This document shows, piece after piece, positions 16,463-27,386 of a DNA stretch of 64,000 nucleotides. The DNA lies in NCBI RefSeq assembly GCF_029963765.1, contig NZ_JALBYU010000010.1, positions 124,001 to 188,000 of the forward strand, written 5' to 3'. A program made the position numbers and the translations under genes. The DNA comes from Pseudomonas sp. UYIF39. Its GTDB lineage: Bacteria > Pseudomonadota > Gammaproteobacteria > Pseudomonadales > Pseudomonadaceae. Within the stretch, counting starts at the first letter, position 1, and every line of letters starts with the position of its first letter. The notes below the pieces were generated by a model, which made no database searches, was not told the origin of the DNA, and was given only the letters and a program-made list of their open reading frames with translations.

Positions 16463-17350
16463 TCAGCCCCGACGACGCAGAGCGTCGATACGCTCTTCCA
16501 GCGGCGGGTGGCTCATGAACATGCGGGCGAACCCCTGTTTGATGCCACCATTGATGCCGAAAGCAGTCAGGGTGTCCGGCATGTGCACCGGCAGCCCCTG
16601 TTCCGAACGCAAGCGTTGCAGGGCGCCGATCATTGCGGCGGTGCCGGCCAGACGTGCACCGGCTTCGTCTGCACGGAATTCGCGTTTACGCGAGAACCAC
16701 ATGACGATGGCGCTGGCCAGAATGCCCAGGACCAGTTCGGCAAAGATGGTTGCCACGTAGTAGGCGATGCCCTGGCCTTCTTCGTTCTTGAAGATCACCT
16801 TGTCGACAAAGTTGCCGATGATCCGTGCGAAGAACATCACAAAGGTGTTCACCACGCCCTGAACCAACGCCAGGGTGACCATGTCGCCATTGGCTACGTG
16901 GCCGATTTCGTGGGCCAGAACGGCCTTCACTTCATCAGGCGAGAAACGCTCGAGCAATCCCTGGCTGACCGCGACCAACGCGTCGTTCTTGTTCCAGCCG
17001 GTGGCAAAGGCGTTCGCCTCGTAGGCCGGGAAAATACCGACTTCGGGCATCTTGATCCCGGCTTCCCGGGACAATTGCTCGACGGTTTGCAGCAGCCATT
17101 GCTCGTGACGTGTGCGCGGCTGGCTGATGATTTGGGTGCTGGTGCTCATCTTCGCCATCCACTTGGAGATGAACAGCGAGAACAGCGAACCGGCGAAACC
17201 AAAGACCGCACAGAAAATCAGCAGCTGATTGAGGTTGAGATCAACCCCGTTGGCCGCCATGAACCCGTTGAAGCCGAAAAGGCTCAGGGTGATGCTGGCA
17301 ATCAGCACGACCGCCAGGTTAGTGGCCAAAAACAGCAGGATGCGCATCAT
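16463..17350 (-). CDS. htpX: Membrane metalloprotease HtpX
   Basis: A 295-residue inner-membrane zinc protease that degrades misfolded membrane proteins together with FtsH. The zinc motif HEIGH is in AVLAHEIGHVANGD near residue 143, with the third ligand Glu in FRADEAGA. Four hydrophobic segments are visible: two at the N-terminus (ILLFLATNLAVVLIASITL) and two after the HEIGH motif. The length matches the family. A sigma70-like or heat-shock-like promoter lies about 50 bases upstream. Confidence 0.96.
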   Translation of the reverse strand: MMRILLFLATNLAVVLIASITLSLFGFNGFMAANGVDLNLNQLLIFCAVFGFAGSLFSLFISKWMAKMSTSTQIISQPRTRHEQWLLQTVEQLSREAGIKMPEVGIFPAYEANAFATGWNKNDALVAVSQGLLERFSPDEVKAVLAHEIGHVANGDMVTLALVQGVVNTFVMFFARIIGNFVDKVIFKNEEGQGIAYYVATIFAELVLGILASAIVMWFSRKREFRADEAGARLAGTAAMIGALQRLRSEQGLPVHMPDTLTAFGINGGIKQGFARMFMSHPPLEERIDALRRRG

Positions 17351-17624
17351 GGTTGTAGAAATCTCCTCATGCTAAAGATGTAGCGTACTGCGGGGTATAT
17401 AAGGTGCTGACCCGGGCTATTCAACCAGGTGACTATTTCAAACTGTGTCCTACGGCAACAGTCTAGCTGCTTGAAGGGCATTTCCGACGTCGATGCGGGA
17501 AGCGTTTGTCAGCCAATTAACGTCGTAAGCCCCGCCGTTGTTAGACGCGAGCACGCAACGAGTCATCAGTCAGCGATTGAAGAAGCGATGTTCGGCAGGG
17601 CGCAAAGAAATGTTGCTGAATCAA
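17351..17624. other. Spacer between htpX and alaA without a supported gene
   Basis: Apart from the htpX promoter at its left end, I see no gene, RNA or strong repeat here. Short open frames on the plus strand lack ribosome-binding sites and family resemblance. Confidence 0.5.
17396..17424 (-). promoter_or_regulatory. Predicted htpX promoter
   Basis: On the minus strand TTGAAT (17424-17419), a 17-base spacer and TATATA (17401-17396) form a good -35/-10 pair. The overlapping GGTTGAA and CCTTATAT could also be read as a weak sigma32 promoter, which would suit a heat-shock protease. Confidence 0.45.
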
Positions 17625-17658
17625 TCACCGTGCGACTTGCGCAAGCGTCGCACGGTGA
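17625..17658 (-). terminator. Hairpin downstream of alaA
   Basis: TCACCGTGCGAC (17625-17636) and GTCGCACGGTGA (17647-17658) form a perfect 12-bp stem nine bases after the alaA stop codon. The T-run that follows on the minus strand is weak. Confidence 0.6.
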
Positions 17659-17666
17659 CAGGCAGG

Positions 17667-18878
17667 TTACTGGCGATAGGACTTGAGGAAGTTGCCGATA
17701 CGTCCGATGGCCATGTCCAGCTCGTCCACGCGCGGCAGGGTCACCACACGGAAATGGTCCGGCCATGGCCAGTTGAAGGCCGTGCCTTGAACTACCAGCA
17801 GCTTCTCCGACAGCAGCAGGTCGAGCACGAATTTCTCGTCGTTGTGGATCGGGCAGACTTTCGGGTCGATCCGTGGGAACGCATACAGCGCGCCCATTGG
17901 CTTGACGCAGCTCACGCCGGGAATGTCGTTGAGCAGTTCCCAGGTGCGATTGCGCTGTTCCAACAGTCGTCCGTTGGGCAATACCAGATCATTGATGCTT
18001 TGGTAGCCGCCGAGGGCGGTCTGGATCGCATGCTGGCTCGGCACGTTGGCACACAGGCGCATGTTCGCCAGCATGTCGATGCCTTCGATGTAGCTCTGTG
18101 CGTGGTGTTTAGGGCCTGAAATGGCGATCCAGCCGGAACGGAAACCCGCGACGCGATAAGACTTGGACAGACCGTTGAACGTCAGGCACAGCAGGTCTGG
18201 CGCCAGGGAAGCCGTGCAGATGTGCACGGCATCGTCGTACAGAATCTTGTCGTAGATTTCGTCGGAAAAAACCACCAGGTTGTGCTGACGAGCCAACTCC
18301 AGCATGCCCAGCAGGACTTCTTTCGAATACACCGCGCCGGTGGGGTTGTTCGGGTTGATGATCACCAGTGCTTTGGTGTTCGGGGTGATCTTGGCCTTGA
18401 TGTCGGCCAGATCCGGCCACCAGTTGGCCTGCTCGTCGCACAGGTAATGCACCGGGTTGCCGCCCGACAGGCTCACCGCGGCGGTCCACAGCGGGTAGTC
18501 CGGGGCCGGCACCAGCACTTCGTCGCCGTTGTTGAGCAGGGCCTGCAGCGACATCACGATCAGCTCGGAAACGCCGTTGCCCAAATAGATGTCTTCAATG
18601 CCGACGCCTTCTACCTGCTTTTGCTGGTAGTACTGCATCACGGCTTTGCGGGCGCTGAACAGACCTTTGGAATCGCTGTAGCCTTGAGCAGTCGGCAGGT
18701 TACGGATGACGTCCTGAAGGATTTCATCCGGCGCTTCGAAACCAAAAGGCGCCGGGTTGCCGATGTTCAGCTTGAGGATGCGATGACCTTCCTCTTCCAG
18801 GCGTTTGGCGTGCTTGAGCACTGGGCCGCGAATGTCGTAGCAGACGTTGGCGAGCTTGTTCGATTTGCTGACCTGCAT
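17667..18878 (-). CDS. alaA: Alanine-pyruvate aminotransferase AlaA
   Basis: A 403-residue PLP-dependent class I aminotransferase that makes alanine from pyruvate and glutamate. The start MQVSKSNKLANVCYDIRGPV is characteristic of AlaA. The PLP lysine is in NGLSKSYRVAGFR, and NPNNPTGAVYS and FSDEIYDKILYD are family motifs. The frame continues 115 codons upstream to 19223, but that part has no similarity and would run into msrB, so the ATG at 18878 (AGGAA upstream) is used. Length agrees with E. coli AlaA. It is divergent from msrB. Confidence 0.93.
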   Translation of the reverse strand: MQVSKSNKLANVCYDIRGPVLKHAKRLEEEGHRILKLNIGNPAPFGFEAPDEILQDVIRNLPTAQGYSDSKGLFSARKAVMQYYQQKQVEGVGIEDIYLGNGVSELIVMSLQALLNNGDEVLVPAPDYPLWTAAVSLSGGNPVHYLCDEQANWWPDLADIKAKITPNTKALVIINPNNPTGAVYSKEVLLGMLELARQHNLVVFSDEIYDKILYDDAVHICTASLAPDLLCLTFNGLSKSYRVAGFRSGWIAISGPKHHAQSYIEGIDMLANMRLCANVPSQHAIQTALGGYQSINDLVLPNGRLLEQRNRTWELLNDIPGVSCVKPMGALYAFPRIDPKVCPIHNDEKFVLDLLLSEKLLVVQGTAFNWPWPDHFRVVTLPRVDELDMAIGRIGNFLKSYRQ

Positions 18879-19003
18879 GGCGATGTGTTCCTGAAAATGA
18901 ACGATCCAGGCGGCGTATGAACGACCGTACTGGGAATCCTGCGTATTCACACAGGCCTGACGCCTTGAGAGGCAGCATCCATAAATCCGTTTGAATGCGC
19001 GTG

Positions 19004-19018
19004 GTCTGGCTGCCAGAC
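19004..19018. repeat. Palindrome GTCTGGC-T-GCCAGAC in alaA-msrB spacer
   Basis: A perfect 7-bp inverted repeat around a single T in the divergent promoter region. The form suits a regulator operator, but I cannot name the protein. Confidence 0.4.
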
Positions 19019-19049
19019 TGGCGTTTGACGAGGCGCAATCATACGTGCC

Positions 19050-19085
19050 GCCCGATCCGTGGAAAAGGTACAGATCGGGCTTTTT
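19050..19085 (+). terminator. Terminator-like hairpin in the msrB leader
   Basis: GCCCGATC (19050-19057) pairs perfectly with GATCGGGC (19073-19080) and is followed directly by TTTTT. It lies on the msrB sense strand, 19 bases before the start codon, with no upstream plus-strand gene to terminate. It is therefore a candidate attenuator. Confidence 0.6.
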
Positions 19086-19104
19086 CAGCTGCTGAGGTGT
19101 GATG

Positions 19105-19500
19105 ATGGAAAAGTTGGAAAAAACCCTGGAAGAATGGCGGGCGATGCTCGATCCGGAGCAGTACAACGTTTGCCGCCTTAAAGGCACCGAACGGCCGTTC
19201 TCCGGCAAATATAACGACAGCAAGATCGATGGTGTTTACCACTGTATCTGCTGCAACGAGCCACTGTTCGACTCCAAAACCAAATTCGACTCCGGCTGCG
19301 GCTGGCCGAGCTTTTATGCACCGATCGGCGACAGCGCCATGGTCGAAATCCGTGACGTCAGCCACGGAATGATCCGCACTGAAGTGGTGTGCGCCAAATG
19401 CGATGCGCACTTGGGGCACGTGTTCCCGGACGGCCCGCCGCCGACCGGCCTGCGTTACTGCATCAACTCGGTGTGCCTGGACCTGATGCCGCGCGGGTAA
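19105..19500 (+). CDS. msrB: Peptide methionine-R-sulfoxide reductase MsrB
   Basis: A 131-residue cytoplasmic enzyme that reduces the R-epimer of methionine sulfoxide in proteins using thioredoxin. It has two zinc-binding pairs, CICC and CAKC, the motif SGCGWPSFY and the catalytic Cys in LRYCINS near residue 120. Three in-frame starts are adjacent (GTG 19099, ATG 19102, ATG 19105); GAGG at 19094-19097 best serves 19105. It begins a plus-strand stretch with gpx and ospR. Confidence 0.95.
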   Translation: MEKLEKTLEEWRAMLDPEQYNVCRLKGTERPFSGKYNDSKIDGVYHCICCNEPLFDSKTKFDSGCGWPSFYAPIGDSAMVEIRDVSHGMIRTEVVCAKCDAHLGHVFPDGPPPTGLRYCINSVCLDLMPRG

Positions 19501-19603
19501 GAAGCCGGGAGCGATCCATTGATCGCTCATCGGATTATTAAATTGCACACAATTCAATTGCTCGCTATGTTTGTCTCATCTTCCCTCATTTAGAGTCCGA
19601 ACC

Positions 19604-20089
19604 ATGAGCGACAACCTGCTGAGCATCCCTTGTACCACCATCAAGGGTGAGCAAAAGACCCTGGCGGATTTCGCCGGCAAGGCCGTGTTGGTGGTCAATA
19701 CCGCGAGCAAATGCGGCTTCACCCCGCAGTACAAAGGCCTTGAAGAGTTGTGGCAGACCTACAAGGATCAAGGTCTGGTGGTGCTGGGCTTTCCGTGTAA
19801 CCAGTTCGGCAAGCAAGAGCCAGGCAACGAAGGGGCGATTTCCGAGTTCTGCGAGTTGAACTTCGGCGTCAGTTTTCCGCTGTTCAAAAAGATTGAAGTC
19901 AATGGCGCCGGCGCCCATCCGTTGTTCGTTCAACTGAAAAAACGCGCACCGGGTGTGCTGGGTTCCCAGGGCATCAAGTGGAACTTCACCAAGTTTCTGA
20001 TCGGCAAGGATGGCCAGCTGGTCAAGCGCTTCGCCCCCGCGACCAAGCCGCAGGACCTGACCCGCGAGATCGAAGCCCTGCTCAAATGA
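19604..20089 (+). CDS. Glutathione peroxidase (BtuE-like)
   Basis: A 161-residue peroxidase that reduces hydrogen peroxide and lipid hydroperoxides with glutathione or thioredoxin. The catalytic Cys is Cys37 in NTASKCGFTPQY; the second motif is VLGFPCNQFGKQEPG, and the conserved Trp is in IKWNFTKFL. No signal peptide is present. Its last codon overlaps the start of ospR (ATGA), so the pair is translationally coupled. In P. aeruginosa the matching gene is regulated by OspR. Confidence 0.93.
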   Translation: MSDNLLSIPCTTIKGEQKTLADFAGKAVLVVNTASKCGFTPQYKGLEELWQTYKDQGLVVLGFPCNQFGKQEPGNEGAISEFCELNFGVSFPLFKKIEVNGAGAHPLFVQLKKRAPGVLGSQGIKWNFTKFLIGKDGQLVKRFAPATKPQDLTREIEALLK

Positions 20090-20530
20090 ACACCTTGTCA
20101 GTCGATTCCCTGAAGCTCGACAGTCAACTGTGCTTCAAGCTGTACGCCGCTTCCCGGGCGGTGATCCGCGCCTACAAGCCGATGCTCGATCAGCTTGGCC
20201 TGACCTACCCGCAATATCTGGCGATGCTGGTGCTGTGGGAATGGCAGGAGGCGGCCCCTGAGCAACCGACGGTCAAGGCGTTGGGCGAACGCCTGGCGCT
20301 GGATTCCGGCACGCTGACGCCGTTGCTCAAGCGTCTTGAGCAACTGCAACTGGTTCAGCGTCAGCGCTCGGCGCGGGACGAGCGTGAAGTGCACTTGAGC
20401 CTGTCGCCAACCGGCAAGGCTTTGCGCGATCAGGTCGGGCCGCTCAAGGCCCGTCTGTTATGCGACAGCGGTGTGGATCTGGATCGCCTGAATGATCTGC
20501 GCGATGGCCTTGATCATCTTTTGTGGCAAA

Positions 20531-20547
<17 letters not shown>
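20086..20547 (+). CDS. ospR: MarR-family peroxide-sensing regulator (OspR/OhrR type)
   Basis: A 153-residue winged-helix repressor. The N-terminal SQLCFKLYAASRA carries the peroxide-sensing Cys16 that defines the OhrR/OspR branch, and the DNA-binding core is LGERLALDSGTLTPLLKRLE with the wing RSARDEREVHLSL. Oxidation of the Cys releases DNA. The name follows the P. aeruginosa order gpx-ospR-sagS. It is convergent with sagS, whose 3' end overlaps it by 17 bases. Confidence 0.88.
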
Positions 20548-22852
<2,305 letters not shown>

Positions 22853-23018
22853 GGGGTGTTGAACCACTTCCGTTTCCCTTCGCTGCTCAAGCATAGTCGA
22901 TCATGCATGGATACCGATGTTCTCGCGTGCCCTTGTACAAAGGGATGAACCGGACACCGAACGCTGTGTTTCGTCGCTGTATCGCCATCATTACTGTGAA
23001 CGTGCCCGAGGAGAAGAC

Positions 23019-23909
23019 GTGGATTCCCGATTAAATGCTTTTCTTGAACGCGCCGATGCCGTTTTGGCCCGTATCGAACCATTGCTGCCCGCCCCTCGGC
23101 AAGCTATCGACTGGAATCATTGCCTTGCCGCGCGCTGGCAGCGCGAGGGGCGCAGCGGATTTCTGTTGCCGCTGGAAGTCAGCCTCGACATGCGTTTGTC
23201 CGACCTGATCGGTGTCGACCGGCAACTGGAGCAACTGGGGCGAAACACTCAGCAGTTCCTCGATGGCATGCCGGCCAACCACGCGTTGCTCTGGGGCTCA
23301 CGCGGCACCGGTAAATCGTCGCTGGTTCGCGCCTTGCTGGCGGAGCACGCGAAGGCCGGTCTGCGGCTGATCGAGATCGAACGCGATCACCTGGCGGACT
23401 TGCCGCGAGTGGTTGAACAGATCGCCAAGCTGCCCCAGCGTTTCGTACTGTTCTGCGATGACCTGTCGTTCGAGTCGGGCGAGGGCGATTATCGCGTGCT
23501 CAAAAGCGTGCTCGACGGCTCTCTCGAACAGGCGCCGGATAACGTTTTGCTGTACGCCACGTCCAACCGTCGCCACCTGGTGCCGGAAAAGGAAAGCGAT
23601 AACGAAAACTGGAAGCGCGTTGACGGCGAACTCCATCCCAGCGAGGCGGTGGAAGACAAGATTGCGCTGTCGGATCGTTTTGGATTGTGGCTGTCGTTCT
23701 ATCCGTTTACCCAGGAGCACTTCCTCAACGTCGTCGAACACTGGATCGGTCAACTCGCCGACAAGGCGGGCCTCAAGTGGCAGCGAGACGAAGCACTGGA
23801 CATCCTCGCGGTGCGCTGGGCCACGGGCCGGGGTAATCGCAACGGACGTTGCGCGTATCAATTTGCCCGCTATTGGGTCGGGCTGAAGCTGTTGGAGCAC
23901 AAGGCATGA
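23019..23909 (+). CDS. AAA-type ATPase of the DUF815 family
   Basis: A 296-residue cytoplasmic protein with Walker A in WGSRGTGKSS (about residue 95), a Walker B-like FCDDLSF and a C-terminal LSDRFGLWLSFYPF segment, all features of the DUF815 ATPases of unknown function. It starts with GTG preceded by GAGGAG. Its stop overlaps the start of the fRMsr gene (ATGA), so the two are one operon, divergent from sagS. Confidence 0.85.
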   Translation: MDSRLNAFLERADAVLARIEPLLPAPRQAIDWNHCLAARWQREGRSGFLLPLEVSLDMRLSDLIGVDRQLEQLGRNTQQFLDGMPANHALLWGSRGTGKSSLVRALLAEHAKAGLRLIEIERDHLADLPRVVEQIAKLPQRFVLFCDDLSFESGEGDYRVLKSVLDGSLEQAPDNVLLYATSNRRHLVPEKESDNENWKRVDGELHPSEAVEDKIALSDRFGLWLSFYPFTQEHFLNVVEHWIGQLADKAGLKWQRDEALDILAVRWATGRGNRNGRCAYQFARYWVGLKLLEHKA

Positions 23910-24388
23910 TCGATTTACAAAAGAGCGGCCAGGGCCTCGAAGGCTACGGCATGTTGTGGGCGCAATTGGAGTCATTGCTGGCGGACGAGCGGGATTTCAT
24001 TGCCAACGCCGCGCAGTTCTCGGCGTTCCTCTATAACCAGCTCGATGACCTGAACTGGGCCGGGTTCTACCTCAATCGCAACGAAGAGCTGGTGCTGGGC
24101 CCGTTTCAAGGGCAGATCGCCTGCGTGCGAATTCCATTTGGCCGGGGCGTGTGCGGCTCGGCGGCGGCCACCTTGCAGACCCAGTTGGTCGAGGACGTGC
24201 ACGCGTTCCCCGGGCACATCGCTTGCGACAGTGCGTCGAACAGCGAGCTGGTCGTGCCACTGGTCAAGGACGGTCGCCTGATCGGCGTGCTGGACCTCGA
24301 CAGCCCGAAACTGGCGCGTTTTACCGCTGAAGATCAGGCCGGTATCGAGCAATTGGCGGCGATTTTCCTGCGCCTGACCGACTGCTGA
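23906..24388 (+). CDS. msrC: Free methionine-R-sulfoxide reductase (GAF domain, MsrC/YebR)
   Basis: A 160-residue single GAF domain that reduces free L-methionine-R-sulfoxide. The three functional Cys of the E. coli enzyme (84, 94, 118) have exact equivalents here at 73, 83 and 107, with the same spacings of 10 and 24, in IACVRIPFGRGVCGS and GHIACDSASNSELVVP. It is translationally coupled to the DUF815 ATPase. Its stop codon abuts the stop codon of the convergent HD-GYP gene with no spacer. Confidence 0.92.
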   Translation: MIDLQKSGQGLEGYGMLWAQLESLLADERDFIANAAQFSAFLYNQLDDLNWAGFYLNRNEELVLGPFQGQIACVRIPFGRGVCGSAAATLQTQLVEDVHAFPGHIACDSASNSELVVPLVKDGRLIGVLDLDSPKLARFTAEDQAGIEQLAAIFLRLTDC

Positions 24389-27337
24389 TCATGCCCTCAA
24401 GCCTGCCTTGACCAGCAGGCTTGTCGGATCAACCGCATCGATCTGTTGGGGATCGAGGAATCGATCGGCGTACTGCAAGTAGATTTGCGCGTTGATGAAC
24501 AGCCCGAACAACTCAGAATCGATGTGGGCGTCCCGGCACATGGTGGCCATGATGCCCAGCGCTTCGCTCAACGACTTGGCTTTCTTGTAGGGGCGATCGG
24601 CGGCGGTCAGTGCTTCGAAAATATCGGCAATCGCCATCATCCGCGCCGGCAGGCTCATTTCTTCGCGCTTCAACTGTTTGGGATACCCGGTGCCGTCCAT
24701 TTTCTCATGGTGGCCGCCGGCGATCTCCGCGACGTTGGTGAGGTGGCCGGGGAAGGGCAGGTGGCTGAGCATCAGAATCGTCTGCACCATGTGGTGATTG
24801 ATGATGTAACGCTCCTCGCGGGTCAGGGTGCCTCGGGCAACACTCAGGTTGTAGAGCTCGCCCCGGTTGTACTTGTAGGGCGGCACATCGAGCTTGAACC
24901 CCCAGGGATTATCCTCCGGAATCAGTTCGGCTTCGGGCCGTTCGAACAGGTGCTCGGGTTTGTCCATCAGCAACGGCTCGCTGACCGGCAGTGTCGGTGC
25001 CGGGGTCCGAGCCTGACGCCGGTTCTCTTCCCAGGAAACACCCAGCCGGTCATCCAGGGTTCGGGTCCAGGTGCGTTGAGCGATGCTGCGCAGGCGTTGC
25101 AGATCGGACTCGGCCATCGCCTCGCCGCCGAGGTTGCAGCGGGCAACGAACCCGAAATCATCATCCAGCCCCGCCAGCGTGGCGTTGCGCAGTTCGGCCA
25201 GGTGCTGCTCGTCACCGCCCAGGGCCATGGCTTGCCAATAGCTGATCCAGGCATCGCGCTTGAGCACTTCGAAGCGGGTGCGGATTTCGTGAATACGGTC
25301 GTTAAGGGTTTCCAGTTTCGTGGCTTTATCGACCACGTATTCCGGCGTGGTGACCTTGCCGCAATCGTGCAGCCAGGCGGCGATGTGCAGCGCTTCCCAT
25401 TCATCTTCGGTGGGTTGATAGCCGCTGAAGGCCGGGTCCTGGCTGGCAGCGGCGGCTTGGGCGAGCATCAGGGTCAGCGCCGGTACTCGCTGACAGTGAC
25501 CGCCGGTGTAGGGGCTTTTGGCGTCAATCGCCCCCGCCAGCAGTTGAATGAAGGAATCGAGCAGTTGTTTTTGTTTGGCTTGCAGACGCTGGCTTTCAAT
25601 ACTCACGGCGGCCGCGCCGGACACGGCTTGGAGGAACGCGATGCGGTCCGGACGAAGTTTCTCCAGATCGCTCTGGTTGCCGGTGTCGGCCAACAGCAGG
25701 ATCAGCAGGCCCACGGTTTCGTTATGACGATTGTGCAGCCGAATACCGATCAGGTGAACGCGGGGACACTCCAGCGCATGCAACACCTTCTGCAAATCCC
25801 CGGCCTCTTCAAAACCAAGCGTGGTGACGACGTTGTCGGCATTCGACAGCTGTTGTAGCCATGCAGGGCTTTGCGGAGCCTGGAGTTCGTGTCCTCGAAG
25901 ATCAAATGACGGCAATGCCCGTAAGGTGCCGTTGACGACCAGACCATGGGGCTCCATGCGATCGCCATCACTTTCGCGCAGGTAGATCAGACCGGCCTGG
26001 GCCTGGCCGATTTTCACGGTTTCAAACAACACCCGTTCGAGCAAGGGGGCGAAGCGGGTCTCGGCGCTCAGGCTGTCAGTGATCTGGAAAAAACTCGCCA
26101 GGGTGTCTTTCATGCGCGTCATCGACACGCTCAGTTGGTCGACTTCGAGCACGGGAGAACGACGTGAGGCCGGAAAGTTGAAGTCGAAACTGCGAACCGC
26201 ATCGGCCTCCCTTACCAGCGCGCGCAGGGGTTTGACCAGAATCCGCGAGGTCAGCCAGCCCAGCGGCAGGCACAGCAACAGCGTGGCCAAGGTAATCAGC
26301 GCGCCTTGCCAGCGCATGCGGTAGGCATCGACGAGTAACTCATCTTCCGGCACCAGCAGCGCCAGTTGCAGTCCCTGGGGGCCACCTTCCTGCATGCTGC
26401 TGCGGGCAACGATCCATTGACGACCGGCGACATCCAGGCGATTACCTGCGGGGGGATTGTTGATAAATGCGCCGAGGCTGGGGCTCAGGTCGGCGGCTTT
26501 GATCAGGCGAGCAGTCTGATCGTCGATGATCAGTTTGCTGCTGTCGGGATACGCGATGGCATTCCCTTCAGCATCGAACAGCACGATTTCGGTACTCGGG
26601 GTCACGACATGTTTGGCCAGGGTGGCGGAGAGTTCCGCCAGGGTCAGGTCGGCACCCATGACGGCCTGTTCGCCACTGCGCCGGGCCAGGGTGGTGCCGA
26701 CATTGTGGGTGGAGAAAAAGATGTAGGGTTCGGTAGTGATCAGATCGCTGTCGCTACTGGCGTTGGCATACCAGGCGCGGGTTCGCGGATCGTAGGTTTC
26801 GTCGGGGTTGTCCTGGCGGCTGATGAGGGCCAGATATTGATCGAAAAACAATGATTGGGAGCGGACCTGACCGCTGTTGCCTGTTCGCTCAATGCTCCAC
26901 ACCTGATAAGCCGCAGTATCCGGTGCCTTGAGGAGCGTTTTCAGGTCGGGGGTTCGCAAGGGCCGAACCATGAAGAAATCGCCGTTGCCATAGCCCAGAT
27001 ACAACGAGGCCAGGTCGGGGTTGTCCTTGAGCGACTGGCTGAAGGGTTTGAGTAGTGCCAGGCGTTGCTCCAGGTCAGGTGCCTGGGTCGCCGGGTATTC
27101 AGCCAGCAGGGTCAGCAGATGGCGAATCGGCTCATAGGTAGCGTGCAGGTCGAGACGGACGTCCTGCTCGATACGGTTGAAGAGCTTTTCACTGCTGGAA
27201 AGAATGATCTGCGTGGTTTGCCGGTAGTTGAAAACGCCCAGCACTACGCCAGTCAGCAACAGCAGGAGAGTGAACATCACGCTGATATGGACGTCCAGGG
27301 GAAACCGCCGTTGATCCGGGCGCAGTGGGCTGGGCAT
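24389..27337 (-). CDS. Membrane sensor with HAMP, GAF and HD-GYP domains
   Basis: A 982-residue protein predicted to hydrolyse cyclic di-GMP. The N-terminal helix (about 20-40) and a second near residue 350 (WQGALITLATLLLCLPLGWL) bracket a large periplasmic Cache sensor. HAMP and a GAF-like domain (about 430-590) follow, then HD-GYP. The HD motif is WLHDCGKVTTPEYV and the GYP motif is HHEKMDGTGYP. Between them lies an unusual insertion of about 170 residues rich in charged and aromatic residues. ATG 27337 follows GGAGA; two upstream ATGs are poorer. It starts 49 bases after the rocS2 stop with no terminator, so co-transcription with rocA2-rocS2 is likely. Confidence 0.88.
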   Translation of the reverse strand: MPSPLRPDQRRFPLDVHISVMFTLLLLLTGVVLGVFNYRQTTQIILSSSEKLFNRIEQDVRLDLHATYEPIRHLLTLLAEYPATQAPDLEQRLALLKPFSQSLKDNPDLASLYLGYGNGDFFMVRPLRTPDLKTLLKAPDTAAYQVWSIERTGNSGQVRSQSLFFDQYLALISRQDNPDETYDPRTRAWYANASSDSDLITTEPYIFFSTHNVGTTLARRSGEQAVMGADLTLAELSATLAKHVVTPSTEIVLFDAEGNAIAYPDSSKLIIDDQTARLIKAADLSPSLGAFINNPPAGNRLDVAGRQWIVARSSMQEGGPQGLQLALLVPEDELLVDAYRMRWQGALITLATLLLCLPLGWLTSRILVKPLRALVREADAVRSFDFNFPASRRSPVLEVDQLSVSMTRMKDTLASFFQITDSLSAETRFAPLLERVLFETVKIGQAQAGLIYLRESDGDRMEPHGLVVNGTLRALPSFDLRGHELQAPQSPAWLQQLSNADNVVTTLGFEEAGDLQKVLHALECPRVHLIGIRLHNRHNETVGLLILLLADTGNQSDLEKLRPDRIAFLQAVSGAAAVSIESQRLQAKQKQLLDSFIQLLAGAIDAKSPYTGGHCQRVPALTLMLAQAAAASQDPAFSGYQPTEDEWEALHIAAWLHDCGKVTTPEYVVDKATKLETLNDRIHEIRTRFEVLKRDAWISYWQAMALGGDEQHLAELRNATLAGLDDDFGFVARCNLGGEAMAESDLQRLRSIAQRTWTRTLDDRLGVSWEENRRQARTPAPTLPVSEPLLMDKPEHLFERPEAELIPEDNPWGFKLDVPPYKYNRGELYNLSVARGTLTREERYIINHHMVQTILMLSHLPFPGHLTNVAEIAGGHHEKMDGTGYPKQLKREEMSLPARMMAIADIFEALTAADRPYKKAKSLSEALGIMATMCRDAHIDSELFGLFINAQIYLQYADRFLDPQQIDAVDPTSLLVKAGLRA

Positions 27338-27386
27338 TGCAGGTCTCTCCATGATGGTTAACACACTGCTCAGCGTCCAAGCATAG

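Noticed and set aside
17667..19223. 518-codon version of AlaA
   Set aside because: The first 115 codons have no AlaA similarity and overlap the msrB leader and 5' coding region; MQVSKSNKL is the family start.
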